Notes under the pieces: generated by a model
Databases searched by the model: none
What the model saw: only the letters and a program-made list of their open reading frames with translations
What the model was told of the DNA's origin: nothing
Origin: Helianthus annuus
Lineage: Eukaryota > Streptophyta > Magnoliopsida > Asterales > Asteraceae
NCBI RefSeq assembly: GCF_002127325.2
Contig: NC_035435.2
Coordinates: 118,647,464-118,711,463 of the forward strand
Reading direction: 5' to 3'
DNA length: 64,000 nt
Program-made: the position numbers and the translations under genes
In this document: piece by piece, positions 12,443 through 25,991 of the stretch
Layout of the letters: the number at the start of each line of letters is the position of its first letter
Numbering within the stretch: the first letter of the stretch is position 1

Positions 12443-15161
12443 ATGGTGAAAAACCTCGAATGGGATAAAACGTTGAAGCATAATCAAAGCATCAATCTGG
12501 ATGAGGTGCCACAGGATTTTGAGGATGCAGCTAGATGGGTTCGATCTAGCAGAATTGGTTATGCTGTGGAAGCAAATGTTAAAGTTTACAGAATTCACAT
12601 ACAAGAATTCTGGGAAAATGCAAAACCCGAGACTATCAACAACAACAGAGGGATATCGTCAACAGTTCGAAACAAAATAATAGAGGTAACTGAAGATAGG
12701 ATCCGCAAGGTTCTGAAGCTACAAGACAATGATCAAGATCCGATCAGCCTGAGCAAAGATGTTATTCTGGATGGTTTTCGAGGAATGGGTTATGCAGGGG
12801 ACTTCAGTCAAAAGAAAGAAATAAAGAGAGGAGGACTCACAAGAGACTGGAGGTTCATTGTTCAAGTCATTGCTATGAGTCTGGCACACGAAAGGGCGGT
12901 TATGATGGACTAAACTTGGAATGGTCGGCAGCCATGCTAAATCTGTGCTTAAACCAGAAGTTTAATCTCTCTGGTTTAATATTCAACTATATGATTGACA
13001 ATGTAAGAGGACCGACTTGGGCGATGTATCCAAGATTCTTTCAGATGATGATCAATGACCAATACCAAGATGCACCAAATGATGGAAACCTCTACAAATT
13101 TCACGTCCCTACAAGCCGTCAGTTCACAGAAATAAAGACTAATGAATGGGTGCTGTTGCACGACTGGATGTATCGAGCTGAGAGATTGCCACTTGTAAAG
13201 GAAGCATATAGAAAGTACACGGAAGCTGTTCGAGAAAAACAACGAGCTGCTCAAGCTCAAGCTGAGGCAGCTGCAAAAGAAGAGCGCTCTAAGGAAAAAA
13301 GGAAAGAAAAGCAGGCGGCTGAAGATGAACCACCCAAAAAGAAAAAGGCACCGGAAAGTACTGAAAGATTTATGGGTGCAAGCATAAGGGCGGCCGAGTC
13401 CGAAGAACATCGCCAGCATGTCAGAGATACGAGAGAAATCCACGCCTTGCAAGAAAAAGAAAAGAGGGTAAAGAAACTCAAGCGAAAAGAGATATCAGCC
13501 TCAGAAAGACAAGAGACTGTTACTGAGGAAGTTCAGTCGTTGAATGATTTTGTAGATGCATTGATTGTTGATCCTGATGAAGTCTCGGCAAGCAAGGGCT
13601 CCTCCAAAGTATCTCCTGTGAAGCCAACTAGGATTTCAAAGCCTCCAGTCCCTCCACAAAGGGTTTGTCCCTTTCAAGAGCTCTACGATAAACTGATCAA
13701 AGATACCGGTCCCTCGGTTGCCAAAGAAATCTGTCTGCTGAAGAACCAAGTAAACGACACGAACTTACTGAGGGAAAAGATTAAGGATCAGCGCAAGAAA
13801 AAAAAAGAAATGAACGCCTACATGGCTAAGCAATCCAAGTTCATCAGATTCCAGCAGGCGGGGTTAGAGAAAATGTACAGAATGATGAGAAACATGTGTG
13901 AGCAAATGAGAGTAAAGCCCATGTTTTCCTTTGAAGAAATTTTCGACTTTGAAGCGTTCATGGAAGAAGAAACTACGAGAAAAGAAAAGGAGGCTGAGGC
14001 TAAGAAAAAGCGTTTGGAATCAGTTGAGAAGGTAACTGAGGGAAATGAAAGTGATGAAGAGGAAGTGGACCGAGATGATATGCCAACCAGATTTATCGAA
14101 TGGGGTCTGGAAGAGGAAGTTCTCTATGAACAAGAAAATGGGAAAACCTTCTCTCCTCAGCATCCAGAGTGGTTCAAGAAAGAGAGAGAAAGACTCCCAG
14201 ATTTTTATCAAGTGATAACAGTAGAAAAGAGTGAAGCTACTGACAAGATCATCAGCTGGATGTACGATAACCTTCGAGGAATGTTTGTGGTCAAAAGACG
14301 TGGTGGCGTAATCCAGTACTTCCAGACCAGATTTGATCTTTTTACACTTCCCAGGTGGGATCTGCGTGAGCTTGGTCGTCTGGACATTCTGAACCCAGAA
14401 GAAAGAGGCATTGGGAGAGATTTTTAGCGGATAATCGCAAAAGAATGCAACAAGGGTTTCCCGAATCATACTCCACAGCGTCCAAGGCGTAGAGTTTCAA
14501 AAACTACCATTGATCCAGTAACGGGAAAAGGAAAAGTGACGTGGGTGATCAACCCTGCCAAAGTTGTCACGAGGATCAAGCTTCCTGAATAAGTTCGTGT
14601 CGCTCTTAATGATTTTAACAAATGGTTTTATGATAGCAGGACTGGTGAAGCTGTGATAAGATCCAACGAAAATGTGGATATTCGTACTCTGGATCCTATG
14701 GATGTTTTTATGTTTGGGCTCTCAGATCTAACAGTGTTGAACGCTAGCGTATAAACGTGGGAGCCGGTAATGCAAATCTGGAGGAGGCAGCGTTATTTCA
14801 GAGAGCGGTAGAGCGAGCCTGGAGGTTAAAAAGGGAAATGCTGGATCTGGTAGACAAAATTGAGAAGAGGAAAGAAACTGAAGAAAAGAAAACGGAAGCA
14901 AGGAAGAAGAAGAAACATGAACGCAAGAAAGAAAGATCTGCTGCATCAACAACTGAACCCACCACAACATCACCGCCTCCGGCCTCATCCACATATGAGG
15001 CCACTATGGAGGATCAACCAATTAGTGAAGCTGCAACTCAAGAAACTCAAACTGCGCCAATCGAGACCGAGGCACCACCAGAAATGACAACGAACGAAGA
15101 AAAACCCACAGAGCCTGAAGAGCCAGCTACAAAGAATCCAGCGGAAACAACTGAAGAATGA
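12443..15161 (+). pseudogene. Copia-2 accessory ORF region 3' of pol (broken)
   Basis: The first frame (ATG 12443, stop 12913) begins MVKNLEWDKTLKHNQS. A one-base shift near 12895 moves the reading into the next frame, which starts with the same thread (LNLEWSAAMLNL) and runs to 14427. That frame contains AMYPRFFQMM, long Lys/Glu/Ala-rich stretches likely to form coiled coils (about 13200-13500 and 13960-14050), and an acidic DEEEVDRDD patch. Reading continues through stops at 14425 and 14590, then after another shift to 15161, ending in a Pro/Thr/Glu-rich tail 22 bases before the purine tract. The product would be near 900 residues. I see no membrane segment, signal peptide or known catalytic motif. 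It occupies the position of env-like ORFs, but its function is unknown. Confidence 0.65.
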
Positions 15162-15183
15162 AAAGACAAGTATGCAACGATCT

Positions 15184-15191
15184 AGGGGGGA
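15184..15191 (+). promoter_or_regulatory. Copia-2 polypurine tract
   Basis: AGGGGGGA lies three bases upstream of the 3' LTR, the expected primer for plus-strand DNA. Confidence 0.9.
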
Positions 15192-15194
15192 TAT

Positions 15195-15651
15195 TGTTAG
15201 AACTTTTAAGATCGTTGATACTTGTGCTGGATTAGTTTAGTTATAGTTTGTAGCTATTTTGAATGTAAAAGGGCTTATTTTGTAATTCTCAAGAATTAAG
15301 GTTCCTGACCTAGTGTAGATAAGATTCCAGCAAATTTATAAATTTGCTGGCTAGTCAGGAACACTATATATAGCTCTCTCATTGTAACCTTGGCAAGCTT
15401 TTGGCTCTTGAAGGAATATTGGTGTTGTTACATTCTATCTTTGATCTTGTGCACAAATCTGATATCCAAGGTGTTCTATTGATTTATCTTATTGTTTGGA
15501 TTCAATACAACCCTTGTTGTATTCATTAATCCATTAGCTTCACCTTCATCTTTGATCATTCTTAATTTTTCATAGCTCAAACACTTAATCAATAGGTGTT
15601 TTGGGTTCAAACAACCAACCACTACGATCCGGATTGATTTTGGGATCTACA
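15195..15651 (+). repeat. Copia-2 3' LTR (full length)
   Basis: This is a 457 bp TGTTAGAAC...GATCTACA repeat, followed by target duplication GTGTG (15652-15656). It keeps the 86 bp absent from the 5' copy, including the promoter module. Confidence 0.96.
15301..15373 (+). promoter_or_regulatory. Copia-2 LTR promoter: nested palindromes and TATA box
   Basis: A perfect 24 bp palindrome (15327-15350, half CCAGCAAATTTA) lies inside outer arms GTTCCTGAC (15301-15309) and GTCAGGAAC (15354-15362). TATATATAG follows at 15365. The same layout recurs at 12261-12313. Confidence 0.75.
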
Positions 15652-15656
15652 GTGTG

Positions 15657-17293
15657 GACACATGCTGACTTTTATCCACTGTTTGAGGACTTTTATCAAC
15701 AGTGTTTGATGATGTGGAAGCAGGGGTTAATGGGCTACTTTGATCAACAACTATTGAGGTAGCAGTGGTTGAGCTTTGACAACTGTTTTGAACATCTGCT
15801 GCTCTTCTCATTGTGACAGACTTTTTTTGAGGAATGATGATGATTTCATACCCATAGTCTAGTGATGAATCCTCTGATGAACCTGCACTGTTAGTCTTGA
15901 CAGCAGTATTTTCAAAAGTGAATTTATCAAGATCAAACAATTCTGCAGGGTTTGCTGGGATTTTCATTGATGAAAGTTCATTGAACTTTACATTCAAAGT
16001 CTCTTCCACTGTTTTGGTCCTTGTGTTAAACACTTTGTAGGCCTTAGCAGTGGTTGAGTATCCCAGATGATAACCACAATCAATTTTGGCTGCAAACTTT
16101 GAGATAGAATCTTTTAAGTTTAAAATGAAGCATGGGCAACCAAAAACCTTGAAATATGAAATCAATGGCTTTATTTTATACAGCAGTTCATAGGGAGTCT
16201 TTTGATGCCTGGGGTTGATTAAAACTCTGTTTAGAACATAGCAAGCAGTGTTTACTGCTTCTGCCCAAAAAGTTAATGGCAAACCTGAATCAGCAAGCAT
16301 GGTTCTGGCAGCCTCAATCAGAGTTCTGTTCTTTCTTTCAACAACCCCATTTTGTTCTGGTGTTCTTGGAATGCTGTATTGCCTCACAATTCCTTTTGAC
16401 ACACAGAAATCAACTAACTCCTTGTTCCTGAACTCTGTGCCATTGTCACTTCTGAAGATTTTTACTGGAAGGTCAAACTGCTTTTCAACCTGTTTCACAA
16501 AGTCTTGCAGATGCCTGCAGTCTCATCTTTTGAGTGTAAAAAAGTAAGTCCATGTAAACCTAGAAAAGTCATCAACAATAACCAAACAATACCTCTTTTT
16601 CTTAAGACTCATGACTTTAAATGGGCCAAACAAATCCATATGAAGCATTTGCAAACATTTGGCTGTTTTGGACTCGTCAATGGATTTGTAGGAGCTTTTA
16701 TGTTGTTTTCCTTTTAGGTAGGAAACACAATGCTCAGGACAGGTGAACAGTTTTTGAGGTAAACCTCTTACTAACCCCTGTTTTGAAATGGCAGTGATTG
16801 TCTTGAGATTTGTGAGCCCCAATCTCCTGTGCCATAATTCTGTCTCTTTGTTTGATGTAGCTGAGAACAGACAGGCATCAGTTCTGGGGCTCTCTTTTGA
16901 CATATCCACCACATAAACATTGCCACTTCTTTGAGCAACAAGTTTGGTTTTTTCAGTTTTTATTATTGCTTCAATCTTTTCAACCATTTCTGGTCCAACA
17001 ATCCTACAACACTCCTTTGTGAAGAATGATCCATACCCCTTATCACTCATTTGTGAAACACTCAGGAAGTTGAATTTTAGATTGTCTATCAGATTGACAT
17101 TTTCAAATTTTACATTACCAGACTGCACTGTACAACACCCCATAACTTTCCCTTTACTATTATTACCAAAGGATATATCACCCCCTCCATGGATTTTGAA
17201 ATCTTTGAGAAGGGCTTTACATCCTGTCATATGCCTGGAGCCTCCACTATCTACATACCAAAGGCTATCTAAGCATGCAGAAGCTCCCTGCAC
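15657..17293 (-). pseudogene. Copia-1 pol, protease and integrase part
   Basis: Reading on the minus strand, the protease motif WYVDSGGSRHMTG lies near 17230-17265. The gag-pre-integrase block LWHRRLGLTNLKTI follows, with a zinc-binding pattern in which CVSYLKGKQHK replaces the usual CxxC. The integrase begins LHMDLFGPFKV and VIVDDFSRF. A frameshift near 16500-16523 splits it. The second part has FRSDNGTEF and PEQNGVVERKNR, so Asp and Glu of the catalytic triad remain. The C-terminal linker carries Ser/Thr/Val-rich sequence with several ACTGTT words and is cut by Copia-2 at 15651. The integrase would insert element DNA into chromosomes; this copy is inactive. Confidence 0.85.
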
Positions 17294-17406
17294 ATGAAGT
17301 AAAAGGATTAGTTCATTAGGGTCTCCAAAGCCAATAAGGCTTAGGATGGGGTCTCAACAGTGTCTGGGATGAGTTCAGATGAATGGGCAGTGGTTAGGTC
17401 AGGGGT

Positions 17407-20384
17407 TTAGACAGTTTTAGAACTGTTTTTCTCTAACCACTGTTGTGGGTTTTGACCAATCACCTGCTGATAACCAAAAGGATGCCTGTTCACTCTTGGT
17501 TTAGAAGGCCTTTTGTAAGCCTCATAAACATGTGGGATCCTTTGGTATGGTGGTTGTCCCTTACCTCTTCTGAATTGATTGGCAGGGGGTGCATCAGTCA
17601 CTTGAACATCTCTTTGGACAGATGTTTGGTTCAACTATCTTGTAACAGCTGTTTGGACTGGCACAAACAGTGGTTAGTTCTTGGTGAACTTGACAGATGA
17701 TGTTGATGAACTTAAGGATGTTTTTGCAGTGTACTCATTCTTTTTTACATCAAAGTTTTTGAGATCCACACATTCTTGAGTTTTGTGGTTTGTTTTACCA
17801 CAAATGGTGCAGCTTTCAGCAGGTACAATGACAGTTATTTTGTTTAGATCATATGCTTTTAGATGAAAACAGTCTTTTGTTAGATGATTCCTCTTTTCAC
17901 AAAAATCACAAAACAGGTTTTTGATCTTTTCTCTTTTCTTCCTTTTCTCAAACTCCTTAGCAACAGAGTTTTGAACCACTGTTGGGATGTCTTTGATAGG
18001 AATGACCTTTGCTTTTGGGGCTGTGACACCATCAGTGGTTGTGAAATCCATGGGCTTAAAATTTTCAAGAATGTCACACTCATCAGACCATGTGGGTTTA
18101 AATTGGTATTTCTCAATTTCCTCAAAATTTGAGGACCCCACAGATGATCTTTCCAGAGTGATTTTGTTACCAAGTTTGTCAGTAATCTTAACTTCTTGGC
18201 CATTCTTGTTGGTTGGTTTTATTTCAGTTGAACCAGCTTGTTTGACAGCAGCGTTTTCAAGTTCATCATATTTTCTATATCCTATTCCAAACTTGACATT
18301 GCTTCAAGCTGTTTCTCAAGCATGACCTCATAGCCTTTGCAAGATTCCACCCATCTTTCACAAGTGATTTGGGTGGACTCCAACTTCTTTTTACAAACTT
18401 GGTATTTTTCTACCATAGTTTGGAGTTGAGTCTTGGTTATGCTTTGCCCTTCTTTGAGACTGCTGATTTCTTTATCTTTTTCAGCCAATTTGTTTTTAAG
18501 TTCTTTCAATGACTTTTCAAATTTGACTTCATTAGTTAAGACTTTATCCCTAAGGTTTTCATTTACCTCTTTAATGCTAGCAAATGCAATAATGCATTTG
18601 TCTAAACACAGTTTTTCAAGAACTTGAGGTGATACCTTAGCAGCAGCCATCATGGCACAATCACATTGATGATCACCTTGTTCATCCGCTCTAACTTCTT
18701 TCTCACCTGCTTTCTTCTCTTCCTTTTCTTCTTTGTCTTCTTTGGACCAGGGGTCAGATAGTGATTCAATTAGGGTTTCTGAATTTTCTCCCAATAGTAA
18801 TTCACCAGCAACTGCAGTAACCACTGTTTCAGCCACTTCATCCACTGTTTCAGCACTTAGCTGTTCACCTTCAGTTTCTACCCCTTCTGATATTGACTCT
18901 AATGCCATCAAACAAAATTCATCATTAAAAGTATCATTAGAAGCATATAGTGCAAAATTTTCATCACCAAGCTCATCAGGCATGCTGCTCCAGTCAACAA
19001 AGCCTTGGGTGAAAAAGCTTTGCTGATCTAGTTATACCACTGTTGGAGCAGCTTGTTGAGGTGCAACAGGTTGCACTTGTGCCTGAGGGACAGGGGCTTG
19101 TACATACTGAATTTGTGGAACAGTGGTTTAAACATAAAGCACAGGCACAGGGGTTGCAGCATAGTGAGCAGTGTTAACATGTGCTGCAGCGGTATATTGG
19201 GTGTAGTGCATAGTGCTTTGAAGTTGTGGTCTAGGGTTTGAGCTGGGATGAGTTATTATTGGACCAGTGGTTTGACTCCTGCATTCCCTTGCAAAATGAC
19301 CTAGCCTATTGCACTTATAACACTTCAATTTTGATTTATCCAACCCCACTCTTAAATTCCCATATAACCCTGGGAATTTTCTCCCTGTTCTTTTATAGAA
19401 TTTGCTTGTTCTTACACTAAGCAAAGCCAATTGATGCAAAATGTCCATCTCTTCTAAGTCAGTGGGATCAACGTGTTGCAAATCATTGAGTTCGAAACAC
19501 AAGTTATCTGACATCTAGTTTTCACAATTTGCAGTAAAAGCATAATTTGCAGAGTGAGAATCAGAGTTATTAAAATTTCCACCAGCAGTTATATCAATAA
19601 AATGATCATAACTCTGATCCTTACTACTGCTACCAGATTCTTCCTGACCAAAAAGAGCTGTGCTGCCAAATGAATAATCATCAGCAACTTTACCAGACTC
19701 TTGCAACTTCTTTTTCTGGTTTAACTCCCTTTCATAGGTTAGGAGTCTACCATGAAGTTGGGTCAGGGTCATATCCTTGAACTCAGCAGAATTTCTAGTT
19801 ACAAATGCAATGGTATCCAATTTTTCTGGTTGTGATCTAAGAAACCTGCTATTTTGAGTTGAATTTGGAGATGTAACTTTAACAAGTCTTAGCTCACTAA
19901 TGAGACAACTGAACCGCTCTAACTGCTGAGTCAGTGATTCACCCTTGATGTGACAGAAGGTTTCATACTGCTGATTCAGAATTTCCCTATTCTTTTCAAT
20001 AACTTCTTCCGTTCCCCCAAACTGTTCCTTCAGTGCATCCCATAGCTTTTTTGCACTGTTACAATGTAACGGTCCAGCATAGATTTCATTGGGTAATGCA
20101 GATGCTATGATGCTAAATGCTTTGGCATCGAGTTCGAACTTTTGAAAGTCAGTTTCAGTATAATTTTCAGGTTTTTTAGGTTCGAACTTCTTTGTATCAT
20201 CAGCACTTGGCACCATAGGAACATGGGGCCCAAAAACAACAGATCTCCAACATCCAGTGTTCTGTTGAGCAAGGATGTGACCCATCCTTCTCTCCCAGAT
20301 GTTGTATTCATTACGTTTAAGCATGGGTGGTTTGAAAAGAGAGCCAATGTTATTCTTATCATCTTGTGATTGTGACGTTATCCT
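17407..20384 (-). pseudogene. Copia-1 gag, long form with three CCHC knuckles
   Basis: From 20384 downward the frame reads SQSQDDKNNIGSLFKPP and MLKRNEYNIWERRMG. No ATG stands before that first part (an ATA is there), so the start may be lost. The copia gag core follows (AKKLWDALKEQFGG, YETFCHIKGESL). In-frame stops lie near 19512, 19130 and 19032. A knuckle CYKCNRLGHFAREC lies near 19285-19330. A charged, coiled-coil-like region (about 18300-18640) follows, then a frameshift near 18282. Two further knuckles, CDFCEKRNHLTKDC and CTICGKTNHKTQEC, lie at about 17750-17910. The frame stops at 17407. ACCACTGTT-type words are unusually frequent in this coding sequence. Confidence 0.8.
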
Positions 20385-20533
20385 GGTTGTTTTACAGACA
20401 CTTATTAATCAACTTTGATGGTGATTAAACCTTGCTCTGTTTTTCAACAAAATGAACAAACTATCAGTATCAACGATTTTGAGCTGAACTATTTATGTCA
20501 AAATGATTGTTAAATCAAATTTGACTGTCCGAG

Positions 20534-20813
20534 TGTCACGACCCTCGACCCCATCCTGGACGGAATCGGGAGCCGCGAGCAGCCCAGTGGTACCGGTGAT
20601 TACTTTTAAAAACATTGCAGCGGAAATTTCATCAGGACCGTGAGTTAGGAAAAATATCAGAGTTTAGAAACACCAGATTTTATTTAGATAGATGGAATAA
20701 ATTCCATTTTTAAAAAGGTAGCTTTTAATAAAAACAATATTTCTTAATTTGATTTAATTAATAAAATAAGCCACTTCTTGAAGTCCTTCAGTGCCGGATC
20801 CAATCTTGTCCAT
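20534..20813 (-). repeat. LTR-3 left LTR, truncated
   Basis: About 280 bp match 23008-23278 almost base for base and then diverge abruptly after GCCGGATCCAATC. The rest of this LTR, about 2.7 kb by comparison with the right copy, appears deleted. Confidence 0.85.
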
Positions 20814-22986
<2,173 letters not shown>

Positions 22987-22999
22987 GGCTCTGATACCA
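22987..22999 (-). other. LTR-3 primer-binding site (tRNA-iMet)
   Basis: The plus strand reads GGCTCTGATACCA, so the minus strand reads TGGTATCAGAGCC. It is separated by 8 bases from the LTR that starts at 23008. Confidence 0.85.
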
Positions 23000-24270
23000 C
23001 CTTTTACTGTCACGACCCTCGACCCCATCCTGGACGGAATCGGGAGCCGCGAGCAGCCCAGTGGAACCGGTGATTACTTTTAAAAACATTGCAGCGGAAA
23101 TTTCATTAGGACCGTGAGTTAGGAAAAATATCAGAGTTTAGAAACACCAGATTTTATTTAAATAGATGGAATAAATTCCATTTTTACACAGGTAGCTTTT
23201 AATAAAAACAATATTTCTTAATTTGATTTAATTAATAAAATAAGCCACTTCTTGAAGTCCTTCAGTGCCGGATCCAATCCTTACTCCAATCTACTGTAAT
23301 TACCTGAAACGCGTTTTAAAAAAGTTTTGTCAGCGGGGAAATACTGAGTGAGTTCATTCAGGTTTTATACAAAAACATATTTGTTATAATTCACAGCATT
23401 GAGAGTTTTTACATTTGCTTCTGTAACATTGGCAAAGACTCAATCACTGCAATTACAACTTTGTTATAATTTATAGTATTAAGAGCGATTACAATGTTTC
23501 AATATCAACCAACTACCCACAGTATTTGTCACTCGACCGGATCTGTGACTGTGGTCATATCACTGTTGGGTCCGTTCACCCATACGTGACGTAAATCCCT
23601 ATTTAGGTCCTGTCACCTAAAAGGGTATCATGATATAGGCTCGCCCACCTAATCTGATAAAAATACTAGTAATGTGCACAATACCCCACATACCGGCTGT
23701 AATTGAAGATTACATAAACTTAATCACTGTAATTATAACTTTGGAAAATAATTTGGAGTATTGTAAAATAGTTGATAAAAGGAGAATGACTCACATTATA
23801 AGCATGTAGATTCATACGGGCAAAGTTTAGTCTACAGATAAGCCTTGATATATTGCAGATTTGTACAGGCAGAGCTTAGCCTATTGATTAGCCTTGTAAC
23901 CTAGTGCACACGAACTAGGTAAGTAACTAATACAGCTTTTACGATAACTCACGAGATTAAAACCCTCATAACGAATGACAAAGTGCAATCACTTAAACAT
24001 CCATCGGACTCACAACGAATGGCAAAGTATTCCCCGAGTTCGGGTGGTACTAAAACATCCTGTCGGAATCACGACTAATGAGAAAGGATAGCGCTTAAAC
24101 ATCCGGTCGGATAGTTTCAATCGATCGGACATTGAATCGTAGCAGCGATCGAGTTAATACCCTGTATCGTAGCAGTGCCTCGCTACTGTGAATGTATTTT
24201 ATGAATTAGAGTAGTCTAATTTCGTTTTTGAGAATTTTGATCGACACCCCTGAACTGCTCGTAACCCCTT

Positions 24271-24313
24271 CTATTTATAGCTGAAATTTGACCCCCTCGC
24301 GTGACGCGAGGGG
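24271..24313 (-). promoter_or_regulatory. LTR-3 promoter: TATA box and CpG palindrome
   Basis: The minus strand reads CTATAAATAG at 24280-24271. Twelve bases upstream lies a 21 bp palindrome, arms CCCCTCGCGT (24293-24302) and ACGCGAGGGG (24304-24313) around one G. A second CG-rich box GGCGTCACGTGGCGCGACG follows at about 24325-24343. Confidence 0.55.
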
Positions 24314-25487
24314 TCACCCTGGGGGCGTCACGTGGCGCGACGGGTCACCTTTCTTTGTAGGGTTGCCACGTGTGTTTGTAGGTTAGCTGAGTCGACGGAA
24401 ATGATAAATTCAATTTTGACAGCAAAATATATGGATAATCATAAATAGGGAATACCCCCCCCCCTGAGTTTTAGGGGCCCTGATCCTGATTCTGATTGTT
24501 ATGAAAATTTTAGGGTTTGTGCAGAGTTACTTGGGTGTATCAACTAGGGTTTTCTATTGGGTAAATAAAATAATAGATATGACTTTTGATGAGAGTTGTT
24601 TACAAAATAGAATAATAAATAATAGTTTTCGGTAAATCACAAAAAGGAAATAAAACGGTGAGAAAAGATAATGGACCCACTTTGTAACTTTAGGGTTCAA
24701 CTATAAAATCTCCTGGTATAAATTTTGGGTATAACTTCTAAGCTATAAAAATATATAATGCACTCGTGTTACGTATAGTACTCCTAATTCAACCTTATCC
24801 CAATGTCCGAGATTGAATCCCAACAACTTAGTCGGGCAGAGCCCTGACATATGTTATGAGGCTCAGATCAATCGGAAAGGTTAGCGGTGATCAGGAGTTA
24901 CAATACTTAAAACGAGGCATGACTTTATTATTATTATTATTATTATTGGAATAATATTAATGAAAGGAAAAGAATTATAATTTTAGAAAGAGAGAGAGAT
25001 CGAGAGAAAGGAACATATGAACAGAATTCATTTTGTGTGCTTTGTGCTCTATATATATATTTGGTTTGATAGCTTTCTTCTCAAGTTGCCTGTATTTTCT
25101 AATTGATCACAAAGAGCCACGTATCATCCTTCATTTTATTTAATTGAAACTTGTTGTACTTGCATAGTAAAAAAAGCCACGTATCATTGAATTTGAATTC
25201 AATGTAAATCTAGTTATTAGGTATTATTATATTTATTATTTTATTATATATTATAATTAATTTAACTGCTTCACTTTATTTGGCGCTTATAACTTATAAA
25301 ATATGATGTTTTACAAGACAATGAATATGTCATCAGAATGAGAATATTTTTGTCTACATTTGGGTCTAAGTTTCATTAAAAATAGAGTAGGTTCAAAATA
25401 CAATGTATTTTTATAATTTAATTATTATAGGGTCCCTAGGCCTGTCTAGGAACTTCATATTTCTAACGGTCAACTTACCCGTAATCT

Positions 25488-25730
25488 TTTTTTTTTTTTT
25501 TTTTTTTTGAACGGCAAATTTGGATCACTGACGGACCACTTGAGTATCATCGTGCCACCAGCAGAACCACCCGATCATATCCATCTCCACTAGGCAATAA
25601 TGCCTAAACACCAATTCAGGAGGAAACCCAATAAATCTGGGAAAACCCCCTTTGGGAGAATCGAACCCATGACCTAATGGTCATAAGCCTTATCCCACCC
25701 CCAATACCACTAGGCTATAATGCCATGGGT
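25488..25730 (-). mobile_element. tRNA-derived SINE with 16 bp target duplication
   Basis: Target duplications AACTTACCCGTAATCT lie at 25472-25487 and 25731-25746. On the minus strand the element starts at 25730 and has a pol III A box TAGCCTAGTGG (25708-25718). The B box GGGTTCGATTCTC is at 25656-25668, and the element ends in a poly(A) tail of about 20 bases (poly(T) at 25487-25508). The tRNA-like head and poly(A) tail are diagnostic of a SINE. Confidence 0.9.
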
Positions 25731-25975
25731 AACTTACCCGTAATCTACTTGTCTAATAATATAAGTTTTTTTATATATACTTTTATTTTGTTCGAAAGGT
25801 CACTCATATACAGGCTAATTAATTAATATAATATTTCAACCAACTATCTAAGATAGTGTTTAAAACTATTTGGGTTGAATATTTATATTAAAAAAATAAA
25901 CTAGTTACTAGTTATTAGAGGTTAATAAATTTAACCAAACCTATAATTCTTATATAAAAATAGGAATGTTACACC

Positions 25976-25989
25976 GAGCTCTGATACCA
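25976..25989 (-). other. Copia-1 primer-binding site (tRNA-iMet)
   Basis: The minus strand reads TGGTATCAGAGCTC. It lies two bases from the Copia-1 5' LTR and was separated from the rest of the leader by LTR-3. Confidence 0.85.
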
Positions 25990-25991
25990 AT

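Larger units (their letters stand above)
3211..15651 (+). mobile_element. Copia-2: Sirevirus-like Ty1/copia retrotransposon, complete with two LTRs
   Basis: This 12.4 kb element is bounded by TG...CA LTRs and a perfect 5 bp target duplication GTGTG (3206-3210 and 15652-15656). The order is 5' LTR, tRNA-iMet primer site, leader with a repeated word, gag, pol, a second purine tract, internal promoter-like module, accessory ORF, purine tract and 3' LTR. It sits inside Copia-1 pol in the opposite orientation. Outside one 86 bp deletion the LTRs differ at roughly six or seven positions, which makes it a fairly recent insertion. Gag and pol carry premature stops, so it would need help in trans. Confidence 0.95.
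23008..25972 (-). repeat. LTR-3 right (5') LTR, about 3 kb
   Basis: It starts TGTCACGACC and ends TGTTACA. It holds a minus-strand TATA box (24271-24280), a CpG palindrome, an ATT microsatellite near 24925-24950 and the SINE at 25488-25730. A degenerate repeated block with AAACATCC(G/A)(G/T)TCGGA spans about 23980-24110. Confidence 0.8.

Noticed and set aside
12443..15161. Calling the Copia-2 accessory ORF an envelope gene
   Set aside because: Position fits, but no signal peptide, membrane segment or fusion-like stretch is visible.
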